In this document: piece by piece, positions 14,901-24,445 of the stretch | Numbering within the stretch: position 1 is the stretch's first letter | Layout of the letters: the number at the start of each line of letters is the position of its first letter | Source: Anaerocolumna xylanovorans DSM 12503 | GTDB lineage: Bacteria; Bacillota; Clostridia; Lachnospirales; Lachnospiraceae | Length of the DNA stretch: 64,000 nt | Assembly: GCF_900143645.1 (NCBI RefSeq) | Contig: NZ_FRFD01000003.1 | Coordinates: 1,363,899-1,427,898, forward strand | Direction of reading: 5' to 3' | Translations under genes and position numbers: made by a program | Notes under the pieces: generated by a model | Database searches by the model: none | What the model saw: only the letters and a program-made list of their open reading frames with translations | Told to the model about the DNA's origin: nothing

Positions 14901-17180
14901 TTATTTAGCAGACTTTCCTTTTAAGAAGGAGAATCCGCCATTCTTAGAATACAGTATTGCAAAAACGATTACAACAAAGCATACGATAAGGGTTGTAATC
15001 ATTCCCCAATGTGTAGCGTTATACTGAACCAGTACAGGTGCTGCAAGCAGGGATACCATATTTATAACCTTAATCATGGGGTTCAATGCGGGACCGGCAG
15101 TATCCTTAAGAGGATCACCGACGGTATCACCGACAACGGCTGCTTTATGGGCTTCGGAACCCTTGCCGCCATAAAGTCCGTCTTCAATGGTCTTCTTTGC
15201 ATTATCCCAGGCTCCGCCGGCATTGGACATAAATACGGCAAGGAGCTGACCGGAAACAATTACACCTGCCAGGAAACCTCCAAGGGACTCTACTCCAAGC
15301 AGAATACCTACCACCAAAGGACTAAGGATTCCAATCAAAGCAAGCCCTAAAAGTTCTTTTTGAGCTGAAACGGTACAGATATCAACTGCCTTCTGATAAT
15401 CAGGCTTTACCTTTCTTTCCAGAAGTCCGGGTATCTTAAACTGTCTTCTTACTTCCTCAACAATCTTTGCCGCAGCTCTGGTAACCGCATTGATAACAAG
15501 GGAGGAGAAAAGCCAGGGAATGCAGGCTCCTATTAAAACTCCAGCGAATACCTTGGGTTCGGAAACACGGATACCCGTAACAGCAATTCTTAAGGATTCG
15601 CCGATATTCATCTGTTCCTGTATCTTTGAGACATCTGTTAAGAAAGAGCCAAAGAGGGAAACCGCAGCAATAACTGCTGATCCGATTGCTACGCCCTTGG
15701 TAATTGCTTTTGTTGTATTACCGGTTGCATCCAGATGGTCCATAACCTTCCTTGCCTCTTTATCAAGGCCGGAAAGCTCTCCTATACCATTGGCATTGTC
15801 AGAAATTGGTCCAAAGGAATCCATTGCTACATTATTTCCGGTAAGGGTAAGCATACCGATACCTGTCATAGCCACACCGTATAATATATATGTTATTCCC
15901 ATACCATGATAGATCAGGGTAGAGGTCAGTATGGTAACAGCAATAACGATTGTCTGCCATACTGCACTTTCATAGCCTTCTGCGATACCTCGAAGCAGAA
16001 GCGTTGCGGAGCCTGTCTTTGATGCGGCGGCAATATCCTTAACCGGCCTGTAATGAGTATCCGTAAAATATTTCGTTATTTCGTCAAGTACAATGGCAAG
16101 AACAATACCAACGCCTACTGAAAAGAAAGCTCTCCACTCATTCATATAGAAATGAGCCAGAAAAGCAAAGGAAACAAGGCTTATTGCCGCAGATATATAA
16201 AAGCCTTTGTTAATGGAGGACATTGCATTATTACCTTTTAGTTCCTTCGAACCCTTTACCAGATATGTACCGATCATGGATGAAAGTACACCGATACCTC
16301 TTACGAGCAGAGGGAATACAATCCACTTCAAATCGCCATTATTAAGATTCATTAATGCCAAACCAAGAATAAGCCCGGAAACAATAGTAACTTCATAGGA
16401 TTCGAATATATCAGCTGCCATACCTGCACAGTCACCAACATTGTCACCAACGAGGTCTGCAATAACGGCAGCATTTCTTTCATCATCCTCCGGAAGACCG
16501 GCTTCTACTTTACCGACAAGGTCTGCACCAACATCCGCTGCCTTTGTATAAATACCGCCGCCCACTCTCATGAAAAGGGCTAACAGGGTACCGCCAAAGC
16601 CAAAGCCTAAGAGCGCATCAGGTGCAGCAATACCAAATATCATAAATATCAGGGTACCGCCAAGAAGTCCCAGTCCATCTGTCAGCATACCTGTGATTGT
16701 ACCGGTTCTATATGCAATCTTAAGGGCTTCGCCAAAGCTTCTCCTTGATGCGGAAGCAACACGGACATTACCCTCAACAGCCATTCTCATACCAAACTGG
16801 CCAACCATTAAAGAGAAACAGGCTCCCATAACGAAGGCAATAGCCCGTCCGATACCAATAATGATTTTTACCGTATCTTCGGATTTACCTGCAAAACGAC
16901 TCATTGCCTCATCCGAAGGCGGAACAACATAAACAGATAAAAACAGTACGAAGGTGAGAACAACGATAAGCGGTACAATCGTTTTTAATTGCCTCTTCAG
17001 GTAAGTATCTGCCCCAACTTTGATGGCGCCCCATACTTCCTGCATCTTTTCAGTGCCTTTGTCATACTTCATGATCTGTCTTCTAAGTAAAAGGGCATAC
17101 CCTAAACCAAGAAAAGCAATGAGAAGTACGCACCAGATTGCGACTATTTCAAAGGTAGTCGCATTTGCAAGATTTAACAT
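14901..17180 (-). CDS. hppA: Membrane-bound pyrophosphatase, proton-pumping type
   Basis: Integral membrane enzyme of 759 residues with about 16 helices that couples pyrophosphate hydrolysis to ion export. Substrate-site signatures are GGGIYTKAADVGADLVGKVE, DNVGDCAGMAADIFESYE and, near the C-terminus, KAAVVGDTVGDPLKDTAGP. The GNTTKA motif has Lys at residue 491. In characterised enzymes a Lys at this place replaces the K+ ion (K+-dependent members have Ala), and K+-independent members are H+ pumps, so a K+-independent H+ pump is predicted rather than a Na+ pump. The ATG follows GGAGG by 9 bases. Single-gene unit. Confidence 0.95.
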   Translation of the reverse strand: MLNLANATTFEIVAIWCVLLIAFLGLGYALLLRRQIMKYDKGTEKMQEVWGAIKVGADTYLKRQLKTIVPLIVVLTFVLFLSVYVVPPSDEAMSRFAGKSEDTVKIIIGIGRAIAFVMGACFSLMVGQFGMRMAVEGNVRVASASRRSFGEALKIAYRTGTITGMLTDGLGLLGGTLIFMIFGIAAPDALLGFGFGGTLLALFMRVGGGIYTKAADVGADLVGKVEAGLPEDDERNAAVIADLVGDNVGDCAGMAADIFESYEVTIVSGLILGLALMNLNNGDLKWIVFPLLVRGIGVLSSMIGTYLVKGSKELKGNNAMSSINKGFYISAAISLVSFAFLAHFYMNEWRAFFSVGVGIVLAIVLDEITKYFTDTHYRPVKDIAAASKTGSATLLLRGIAEGYESAVWQTIVIAVTILTSTLIYHGMGITYILYGVAMTGIGMLTLTGNNVAMDSFGPISDNANGIGELSGLDKEARKVMDHLDATGNTTKAITKGVAIGSAVIAAVSLFGSFLTDVSKIQEQMNIGESLRIAVTGIRVSEPKVFAGVLIGACIPWLFSSLVINAVTRAAAKIVEEVRRQFKIPGLLERKVKPDYQKAVDICTVSAQKELLGLALIGILSPLVVGILLGVESLGGFLAGVIVSGQLLAVFMSNAGGAWDNAKKTIEDGLYGGKGSEAHKAAVVGDTVGDPLKDTAGPALNPMIKVINMVSLLAAPVLVQYNATHWGMITTLIVCFVVIVFAILYSKNGGFSFLKGKSAK

Positions 17181-17491
17181 GTAATAACTCCTCCTGTCCG
17201 ATATTTTAAGTATTATTTATAACCTCACACAATTATATACCTTTCATTATGAAAATGCTACTAAAATTCTTGTAAATTTAATATTTATTCGGCATATATT
17301 ACAACTCATATTCCTTTTAATTCCATAGAGTCCAGCATGTTATATGTCTTATCACTAAATATCCACCTGTCTTTTGGCTAGAATCTTCATATCAAATAGT
17401 ATGATAATTGTAATTTTACAGCGGGCAGGAAAGCAACTTGCCACCATATATTTATATTCTGATTCTTTCACAATAATTCTTTTATAAGCAA
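17181..17491. other. Gene-free stretch upstream of hppA
   Basis: The start of the stretch holds the hppA ribosome binding site and, on the minus strand, a TATAAT-like sequence near 17232-17237 without a clear -35. Otherwise it is AT-rich, with no reading frame or RNA family recognised. Confidence 0.35.
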
Positions 17492-17495
17492 AAGA

Positions 17496-17528
17496 GGCTT
17501 CCCTAAGATAACACTCTTACGGGAAGCC
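17496..17528 (-). terminator. Terminator after the threonine dehydratase gene
   Basis: GGCTTCCC (17496-17503) pairs with GGGAAGCC (17521-17528). The minus-strand stem is followed by TCTTTTGCTT. It probably ends the whole plsX-to-dehydratase transcript. Confidence 0.75.
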
Positions 17529-17556
17529 CTTAAATAACACATTATTTGATTAGTTA

Positions 17557-18777
17557 TTAATTGTATGTATTTTTAGGCGGCACAATCTGCGGATTATACC
17601 CCCTGTCCTGCAATGCCTTCACGATACTGTCCTTATGCTCGTGCCCGAAGGTTTCCATGGTTATGGTAAGTTCCACGGCACTGTTTCTGTTAATGGAAAC
17701 AAACTGATTATGGTCCAGGCGGATAATATTTCCCTGTTTTTCTGCGATGACATTGGCTACATTTACAAGCTCACCGGGGCGGTCCGGTAATAGTACCGAT
17801 ACGGTAAATATACGTCCTCTCTGGATAAGTCCGTGCTGTACGACAGAGGATACCGTAATAACATCCATATTGCCTCCGCTTAGGATAGAAACTACCTTTT
17901 TGCCGGCACAGTTTAAATGCTTTAAAGCTGCAATGGTCAAGAGTCCTGAATTTTCCACCACCATCTTATGGTTTTCTATCATATCCAGAAAGCTTACGAT
18001 TAATTCCCTGTCATCTATGGTTATAATTTCATCAATATTCTTCTGGATATAAGGGAATATACTGCTTCCCGGGGTCTTTACTGCTGTTCCGTCTGCAATG
18101 GTCTCTACCTGGGGTAAGGTTACGACATGGCCTGCCTTTAAAGACTCCTCCATGCAGTTTGCCCCTAAAGGCTCTACTCCAATAACTTTGATATTCGGAT
18201 TTAACAGCTTTGCCAGGGTCGATACTCCTGCCGCAAGGCCGCCTCCTCCAATAGGAACTAAAATGATGTCAACGGTAGGAATCTCTTGAAAAATTTCCAT
18301 GGCTATGGTACCCTGACCGGTTGCGACTACTTCGTCATCGAAAGGATGGATAAAGGTATAGCCCTTCTCTTCCGCCAGCTTTAAGGCATGCTGACAGGCA
18401 TCATCATATACGTTTCCATATAGAATCACTTCAGCGCCATAGCTCTTGGTGCGGTTTACCTTAATCAGAGGGGTGGTGGTAGGCATTACGATGATAGCCT
18501 TTGCTCCATATATTCTGGATGCATAGGCAACACCTTGGGCATGGTTTCCTGCGGAGGCAGTAATGAGTCCCTTTTCCCTCTCCTCCTTGCTTAAAGTACT
18601 GATTTTATAATAGGCACCCCTTACCTTATAAGCACCGGTAAACTGCATATTTTCAGGCTTTAAAAACACCTTATTTCCTGTAGTGTCAGAAAAATAATCG
18701 CTATAGATTAACTTTGTTCTTAAAGTAACCCTTTTCACGACTTCCGCAGCTTCCTCAAATTTATCCAATGTCATCAT
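17557..18777 (-). CDS. Threonine ammonia-lyase with C-terminal ACT domain
   Basis: PLP enzyme of 406 residues that deaminates threonine to 2-oxobutanoate (serine to pyruvate as a side reaction). The PLP Lys is in FTGAYKVRGA, the phosphate-binding loop is VPIGGGGLAAGVS and SAGNHAQGVAYA is conserved. Residues about 325-406 form an ACT domain (FTVSVLLPDRPGELVNVANVI), pointing to allosteric control as in the single-ACT TdcB/IlvA group. The ATG follows AGGAG by 8 bases. It lies 14 bases after ftsY, so it is probably co-transcribed with it. ilvA and tdcB cannot be told apart without neighbours from branched-chain synthesis, so no symbol is given. Confidence 0.92.
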   Translation of the reverse strand: MMTLDKFEEAAEVVKRVTLRTKLIYSDYFSDTTGNKVFLKPENMQFTGAYKVRGAYYKISTLSKEEREKGLITASAGNHAQGVAYASRIYGAKAIIVMPTTTPLIKVNRTKSYGAEVILYGNVYDDACQHALKLAEEKGYTFIHPFDDEVVATGQGTIAMEIFQEIPTVDIILVPIGGGGLAAGVSTLAKLLNPNIKVIGVEPLGANCMEESLKAGHVVTLPQVETIADGTAVKTPGSSIFPYIQKNIDEIITIDDRELIVSFLDMIENHKMVVENSGLLTIAALKHLNCAGKKVVSILSGGNMDVITVSSVVQHGLIQRGRIFTVSVLLPDRPGELVNVANVIAEKQGNIIRLDHNQFVSINRNSAVELTITMETFGHEHKDSIVKALQDRGYNPQIVPPKNTYN

Positions 18778-18791
18778 TTTGAATTCTCCTT

Positions 18792-19715
18792 TTAGTTAAA
18801 CAGCGCGTTTACAAAATCACTTGCGTTGAATTTCTGTAAATCGTCAATATGTTCTCCGATACCGATATATTTTACCGGTATGCCAAGTTCTGCCTGAATG
18901 GCAATTGCGATACCGCCCTTGGCTGTTCCGTCTAACTTCGTTAAAATAATGCCTGTAATGTCTGCTATTTCTTTAAACTGCTTTGCCTGGGCCAGAGCAT
19001 TCTGCCCGGTAGTTCCGTCAAGGACAAGCAGCGTCTCCCTAAAAGCTTCCTGGTATTCTCTTGTGATTACCCTGTCAATCTTTTTTAACTCTTCCATTAG
19101 ATTTTTTTTGTTATGAAGCCTTCCTGCTGTGTCACAGATTAATACATCGGTCCCTCTGGCTTTTGCAGAGGTTACCGCATCATATATTACTGCTGCCGGG
19201 TCAGAACCTTCCTTTTGTGCAATTATCTCAACTCCCGCACGGTTTGCCCATTCGGTAAGCTGCTCAATGGCCGCTGCACGGAAAGTATCTGCTGCTGCTA
19301 CCATAACCTTTTTGCCCGTATCCTTTAACTGGCCTGCAAGCTTTCCTACGGAAGTGGTCTTTCCCACTCCATTTACACCAATTAAAAGTACAATGGACTT
19401 TTGACTTTCAAATTCATAAGCGGTTTCCGTGACTTTCATCTGGTCCATAATACTCTGCATTAACAGTTCTTTGCATTCCTTGGGTTCCTTTATCTTTGCT
19501 TCTTTTACCTTCTGTTTTAAATCAGATATAATGGAACCTGTAGTATTAATGCCGATATCTGCCATAATAAGGATTTCTTCCAACTCTTCATAAAATTCAT
19601 CATCAATGCTTGAAAATCCGCTGAAAATGGATTCAATACCAGATACAATATTATTTCTCGTTTTTGAGAGTCCTTCTACCAGTCTGCCAAAAAAGCCTTT
19701 TTTATTTTCTCCCAT
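18792..19715 (-). CDS. ftsY: Signal recognition particle receptor FtsY
   Basis: SRP-type GTPase of 307 residues that docks SRP-ribosome complexes to the membrane translocon. It has an N domain (about 1-95) and a G domain with GVNGVGKTTSVGKLA (G1), DTFRAAAIEQL, DTAGR (G3), TKLDGTAKGG (G4) and GIGEHIDDL at the closing loop. The acidic A domain is almost absent, as in many Firmicutes. The ATG follows GAGGT. It lies 23 bases after smc, in the conserved order rnc-smc-ftsY. Confidence 0.97.
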   Translation of the reverse strand: MGENKKGFFGRLVEGLSKTRNNIVSGIESIFSGFSSIDDEFYEELEEILIMADIGINTTGSIISDLKQKVKEAKIKEPKECKELLMQSIMDQMKVTETAYEFESQKSIVLLIGVNGVGKTTSVGKLAGQLKDTGKKVMVAAADTFRAAAIEQLTEWANRAGVEIIAQKEGSDPAAVIYDAVTSAKARGTDVLICDTAGRLHNKKNLMEELKKIDRVITREYQEAFRETLLVLDGTTGQNALAQAKQFKEIADITGIILTKLDGTAKGGIAIAIQAELGIPVKYIGIGEHIDDLQKFNASDFVNALFN

Positions 19716-19738
19716 CCTTACCTCTTTTCTTAACTAGC

Positions 19739-22700
19739 TTATTTTTCCAAATCATTTTCTATGAGGTTTACAGATACAAGGGTTGACACACCCTTTTCCT
19801 GCATGGTGATGCCATATAAAACATCAGCGGCATTCATCGTTCCTCTTCTATGGGTTATTATAATAAACTGTGTATCCTTTGTGAGCTTATGAAGGTATTT
19901 TGCAAAACGCTTCACATTTGCATCATCCAGAGCCGCTTCTATTTCATCCAGAAGACAAAATGGCGAGGGCTTTAAGTTCTGTATGGCAAAGAGCAGGGAT
20001 ATCGCAGTCAGTGCCTTTTCACCGCCGGAGAGCTGCATCATATTCTGGAGCTTCTTTCCCGGCGGCTGGGAGGTAATGATAATGCCTGCTTCCAGGATAT
20101 CCTCTCCCTCTGTTAATTCCAGTGTTGCCCGTCCTCCGCCGAATAATTCTTTAAATACCAGGTCAAACTGCACCTTAATCTGTGCAAATTTTTCATTGAA
20201 CTGGTTCCGCATTTCCTCATCCAGCTCCTGTATGATATGAACCAGTGTCCCTTCTGCTTTTTCAATGTCCTCTTTTTGTCCCTTTAAGAAAAGAAAACGT
20301 TCCGAAAGGTTCTTGTAATCCTCAATTGCATTGATATTTACATCTCCAAGGCCCTTCATACCAGCCTTGACTTCACCGATTCGCTTTTTCAGGCGGGAAG
20401 AATCAACCTCTTTTAATATTTGTGCATCCACAGTCTCTATAGCGGTATGTAAGGTGAGCTCGTATTCCTCCCACATATAATCCTTCTTCTCATTTAACTG
20501 TTCTTCCAGCCTCTCAAGCTGGCCATTTAAACGGTAAATTTCTTTATCCAGATTAATAATTTCCTTTGAAAGTTCTTCCCTGCGTTCAAAAAAGGATTTG
20601 TGGGTTATGGATACTTCTTCTTTTTTCTTTTGCAATTCCTTTATCTGTTCTTCTAGACTTTGTATTTCAGAGATGAAACTCCTGCACTTTTCTTCATCCG
20701 AAAGAATTGCATCCTGTTTTTCTTTGCATACCGTCAGAGATTCTTCCCTGCCTTTTCTTATGGTACTTTCTTCTTCGTAGAGCTTTTCAAGGTCACGTTT
20801 TACCCTTTTGATATTCTCAAGGAGATGCTGGTTGTTCTGTTCAAAAGCGGACATTTCCGCCTTTAACGAGGAAACCCTCTCACTTACCTCTTGCTCGGCA
20901 GCTTTTATTTCTTCCAGCTTCCTGCCCATCTCATCGATTTTCTGTTCATTCTCCCTGCTCCTGTTTTCATTTAGAACAAGGCTTCCCTTTAAGGTCTTTA
21001 TATTCTTATTTAATTCTATACTTTGACTTTCAATTTGATTTATCTCATTTGTAATTTCTTCGTAAAGCTGGCCTAATTCCTGCTTCTTCTTTTCATTCTG
21101 TGATAAATGAAGCTTTGATGTATTTTCCTCCAGATAAATTCCCTGCAGTGCCTGCTTTTTCTCTTCCAGCTCCTTTAGGATTACCTGGACTTCCTGGTTT
21201 AGTGCCTCCCGTTCTTTGGTCAGCTCCATCCCTTCCTTCTTTAACCGGACTATCCTTTCCTCCAGGTCTTCTATCTCACGCCTTCTGCTTAGCAGATTGC
21301 TGGAATTCTTATAGGCTCCTCCGGAAAGGGAACCGCCGGGGCTTAATAATTCCCCGTCCAGTGTAATAATACGAAGGGTATGGTTATATTTTTTCGCAAT
21401 AGCCAATGCGTTATCAATATGGTCAACCACCAGGCTTTTACCAAGAAGGAACTGCATCAGGCCTTTAAAGCGCTCCTCTGCTTTTACCAGTGTATGAGCC
21501 AAGCCTATTACCCCCTTCTCCTCTAAGTATTTTTGCTGGCCATAGCTTTCCTTGGCCGAAATACTTGTCAGAGGAAGAAAGGTTGCCCTTCCGAATTTAT
21601 TTTTCTTTAGATACTCAATCAGTTCCTTTGCAGTTGCTTCCGTATCGGTTACAATGTTTTGAATACTTCCGCCCAGTGCAATTTCCACGGCCGTTTCATA
21701 CTTAGGCTCTGTCTTTATGATATCCGCTACTACACCGATAATTCCCGGCGTATCCTTCTTCTCCATGATTTTCCGGATACTGTTGCCATAGCCCTCATAA
21801 CGCTCTGTCAGATTCTTAAGTGCCTCAAGCTGTGAATTGCTGGTGTGGTAAGCCTGCTGCTTTTTCTGAATCTCTTCCTCTATGCCCTTTAATTTTTCCC
21901 GGAATCCTAAGACCTTTTCCTGGGATAATTTTGTTTCACTAAGATTTTCCTCTATTTGTGCACAAAGGTTATTTAATCCTTCTCTGGCACTTTGGATATC
22001 CAAATCTATTACGGCTTCTTCACTTTTATTCCGAAGAAGTTTCTGGGTCAGCTCTGTTTTCTTAATATTATTTTGCTCTAAGATGGTCTCATAACGTTCC
22101 AGATTGGTTTTGATACCGGAATTCTCACTTAAGAAATCGAAAATTTCTCCATGCAGACTTTCTGTCTGTTTGGTATCATCCTTTATCTTACTCCGGATTT
22201 CCTCTAAAAGCAGAATGTCTTTTGCCTGCTTTTCATCCAGCTCATCCATCCTTTTATCCAGCTCATTCTTTTCCCTGACATAACCTTCCTGCTCCAGGGA
22301 TTTTGCCTTAATCTCCTCTGCAATCGTCTGCAGCCTGGTTTCATAATGGGTATCATTTTGCTTAATAGAAATAAGCTGTTCTTTTAGAACCTTTATTTCA
22401 CCTTCCGTCTTTTCCTGTCCTAACCGGTTATTACTCTGTTCAGCTTTTAATTCCTCCAGGGAATGGTTATAGCCTTCTATTTCATTTTCCAGAAGCTCGA
22501 ACTCTTCTTTCATATGCTCTGATTTTTCATTGGCAGTCTGAAAGGCGCCCGTTGCAATGGCAAGTTTTTGATCCGTCTGGTCTTTTAACTCTTTAATTTT
22601 TTCATTTTCTGATAAAAACAGCTGTATGTCAAGTCCTTTTAACTCATCCCTTAATTTCAGATATTCCTTGGCTACTGCAGACTGCTTTTCTAACGGACCT

Positions 22701-23305
22701 GTCTGCTTCTCAATTTCAGATAGGATATCCTGAATTCTGCTTAAATTCAGGCGCTCTTCTTCCAGGTTATGCTGCGCTGCCGCTTTTCTCTTCTTAAATT
22801 TTACAATCCCTGCCGCCTCATCAAATAACTCTCTGCGGTCCTCTGGTTTTCCGCTTAATATCTTTTCAATCTGACCCTGCCCGATAATGGAATAGCCTTC
22901 TTTACCAATACCCGTATCCAGGAACAATTCCTGCACATCTTTTAATCTGCAGCCGCTCCCATTTAAAAGGTATTCACTTTCCCCCGAACGGTAAACTCTT
23001 CGTGCAACTGTTACCTCGTCATACTCAATAGGAAGCTTATGGTCTTCATTATTAATAGTGAGGGAAACATAGGCAAAGCCTAAAGGTTTTCTTGTTTCCG
23101 TCCCTGAGAAAATAACATCCTCCATTTTAGCTCCACGCAGCTGCTTTGCACTTTGCTCTCCTAATACCCAGCGCACCGCATCTGCTACATTGCTCTTACC
23201 ACTTCCGTTCGGACCTACGATTCCGGTAATGCCGTCATGAAACTCAAAGATAATTTTATTGGCAAAGGATTTAAACCCATATACTTCAATACTTTTTAAA
23301 TACAT
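19739..23305 (-). CDS. smc: Chromosome segregation ATPase SMC
   Basis: Condensin ATPase of 1188 residues. The N-terminal Walker A is GPNGSGKSN, followed by the LRGAKMEDVIFSG region. Two long coiled coils (about 165-500 and 670-1010) flank a hinge at about 510-665 (ALGGSIQNIVTDTEATAKEL to SLSGGAYK). The C-terminal head has the ABC signature LSGGEKALTAISLLFAI and Walker B FCLLDEIEAALDD. It would act with ScpA and ScpB, which are not in this window. The ATG follows GGGAG. Located between rnc and ftsY. Confidence 0.98.
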   Translation of the reverse strand: MYLKSIEVYGFKSFANKIIFEFHDGITGIVGPNGSGKSNVADAVRWVLGEQSAKQLRGAKMEDVIFSGTETRKPLGFAYVSLTINNEDHKLPIEYDEVTVARRVYRSGESEYLLNGSGCRLKDVQELFLDTGIGKEGYSIIGQGQIEKILSGKPEDRRELFDEAAGIVKFKKRKAAAQHNLEEERLNLSRIQDILSEIEKQTGPLEKQSAVAKEYLKLRDELKGLDIQLFLSENEKIKELKDQTDQKLAIATGAFQTANEKSEHMKEEFELLENEIEGYNHSLEELKAEQSNNRLGQEKTEGEIKVLKEQLISIKQNDTHYETRLQTIAEEIKAKSLEQEGYVREKNELDKRMDELDEKQAKDILLLEEIRSKIKDDTKQTESLHGEIFDFLSENSGIKTNLERYETILEQNNIKKTELTQKLLRNKSEEAVIDLDIQSAREGLNNLCAQIEENLSETKLSQEKVLGFREKLKGIEEEIQKKQQAYHTSNSQLEALKNLTERYEGYGNSIRKIMEKKDTPGIIGVVADIIKTEPKYETAVEIALGGSIQNIVTDTEATAKELIEYLKKNKFGRATFLPLTSISAKESYGQQKYLEEKGVIGLAHTLVKAEERFKGLMQFLLGKSLVVDHIDNALAIAKKYNHTLRIITLDGELLSPGGSLSGGAYKNSSNLLSRRREIEDLEERIVRLKKEGMELTKEREALNQEVQVILKELEEKKQALQGIYLEENTSKLHLSQNEKKKQELGQLYEEITNEINQIESQSIELNKNIKTLKGSLVLNENRSRENEQKIDEMGRKLEEIKAAEQEVSERVSSLKAEMSAFEQNNQHLLENIKRVKRDLEKLYEEESTIRKGREESLTVCKEKQDAILSDEEKCRSFISEIQSLEEQIKELQKKKEEVSITHKSFFERREELSKEIINLDKEIYRLNGQLERLEEQLNEKKDYMWEEYELTLHTAIETVDAQILKEVDSSRLKKRIGEVKAGMKGLGDVNINAIEDYKNLSERFLFLKGQKEDIEKAEGTLVHIIQELDEEMRNQFNEKFAQIKVQFDLVFKELFGGGRATLELTEGEDILEAGIIITSQPPGKKLQNMMQLSGGEKALTAISLLFAIQNLKPSPFCLLDEIEAALDDANVKRFAKYLHKLTKDTQFIIITHRRGTMNAADVLYGITMQEKGVSTLVSVNLIENDLEK

Positions 23306-23323
23306 AGTTACTCCCGTTGATTT

Positions 23324-24055
23324 TTATTTTGGTTGGGGAATGAGATTTTTTTTACGGTTTATCTTTAAGATAGAAGAATAGGCAGCCTCCTGCTCCGCAG
23401 CTTTTTTCGTTTTTCCAACCCCTGTTCCCAGTTCGATATCCTTCACCATGGCAACAACGGTAAACTGCTTATTATGATCAGGGCCTTCTTCTTTGATTAA
23501 TTCATATGATAGCTGTTCTTTATATTCGCTTTGAACAATTTCCTGTAAGATAGTCTTGCTATCGAAAAAGAGCTTTTTATTTTCCATGTCCGATAAGATA
23601 AAACGGTTAATAAACTCTTTTGCATTAGTAAAACCACCATCTATATAAATCCCCCCTATTATAGCCTCTACGGTATCAGAAAGTATTGAAAATCTCTCTC
23701 TTCCTCCTGTTGCAGCCTCCCCTTTGCCAAGAAGCAGGTAATTACCCACATTCATATCAATTGCACAATTTGCAAGTGTCTGTTCACACACCAATCTTGC
23801 CCTTAATTTCGTAAGCTCGCCTTCCGGCATTTTGGGATTGTTTCCATAGAGAAACTCACTTGTAATAAGTTCTAAAACCGCATCTCCCAAGAACTCCAGC
23901 CGTTCGTTATTCTCAAGTTTACTAAGTCTTTTCTCGTTCGCATAGGAACTGTGCGTCAATGCCCGTTTTAATATCATTCGGTCTCGAAAGCGGTATTCGA
24001 TTGCCTCTTCAAACTTTCGCAGTTTCTCTAAAATTAATTCTTCCGATCGATTCAT
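23324..24055 (-). CDS. rnc: Ribonuclease III
   Basis: Double-strand-specific RNase of 243 residues that processes rRNA and mRNA. The catalytic signature NERLEFLGDAVLELI is intact with its Mg-binding acidic residues, a second acidic site lies in ILSDTVEAIIGGIYID, and a dsRNA-binding domain at about 170-240 ends in KKAAEQEAAYSSI. The ATG at 24053-24055 follows GGAGG by 5 bases; a TTG 21 bases upstream is less likely. It lies 18 bases before smc. Confidence 0.96.
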   Translation of the reverse strand: MNRSEELILEKLRKFEEAIEYRFRDRMILKRALTHSSYANEKRLSKLENNERLEFLGDAVLELITSEFLYGNNPKMPEGELTKLRARLVCEQTLANCAIDMNVGNYLLLGKGEAATGGRERFSILSDTVEAIIGGIYIDGGFTNAKEFINRFILSDMENKKLFFDSKTILQEIVQSEYKEQLSYELIKEEGPDHNKQFTVVAMVKDIELGTGVGKTKKAAEQEAAYSSILKINRKKNLIPQPK

Positions 24056-24115
24056 TTCTTCCTCCGTTTCTATCAATATTTATACGCTGTTTTTATAGTT
24101 CTTCATAAAAAACAC

Positions 24116-24168
24116 CCTTTAAAAAGGCAAAGCCCTTCAAGAAGGGCAAAGCCCTTTTAGAAGGGCTT
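24116..24168 (-). terminator. Tandem hairpins between acpP and rnc
   Basis: On the minus strand AAGCCCTT/AAGGGCTT (24149-24168), GCCCTTC/GAAGGGC (24132-24147) and a short CCTTT/AAAGG (24116-24127) follow one another, then GTGTTTTTTATG. The stems share the GCCCTT/AAGGGC sequence, so alternative pairings exist. They may reduce read-through from the strongly expressed acpP into rnc-smc-ftsY. Confidence 0.65.
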
Positions 24169-24193
24169 AATATCATTGCAAATATTAAACTTT

Positions 24194-24427
24194 CTATTGA
24201 TTCAGTGCGTTTTTAATTTGCTCTACCGCATCACTTACGGTTACAATATTCTCTGCCTCTTCATTGGCAATCTCAATGTCAAATTCTTCTTCAATTCCCA
24301 TAATAATTTGGAAGATATCAAGGGAATCGGCACCTAAATCATCTACGAAAGTAGTTTCCATTGTAATTTCATCCTCATCCACGTTTAAAACTTCACTGAT
24401 AATTTTTTGTAATTTTTCAAATTCCAT
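24194..24427 (-). CDS. acpP: Acyl carrier protein
   Basis: Acidic four-helix carrier of 77 residues for fatty-acid synthesis. The phosphopantetheine attachment Ser lies in LGADSLDIFQII, close to the usual DSLD motif. The ATG at 24425-24427 is preferred; a GTG nine bases upstream would add three residues. It follows plsX by 18 bases, the standard order in Firmicutes, so phospholipid precursor synthesis and carrier supply are co-expressed. Confidence 0.96.
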   Translation of the reverse strand: MEFEKLQKIISEVLNVDEDEITMETTFVDDLGADSLDIFQIIMGIEEEFDIEIANEEAENIVTVSDAVEQIKNALNQ

Positions 24428-24445
24428 AATACTCACCTTTCTTTT

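Noticed and set aside
15490..15909. Plus-strand frames opposite hppA (also 14141-14407 opposite recA)
   Set aside because: Shadows of strongly conserved minus-strand genes.
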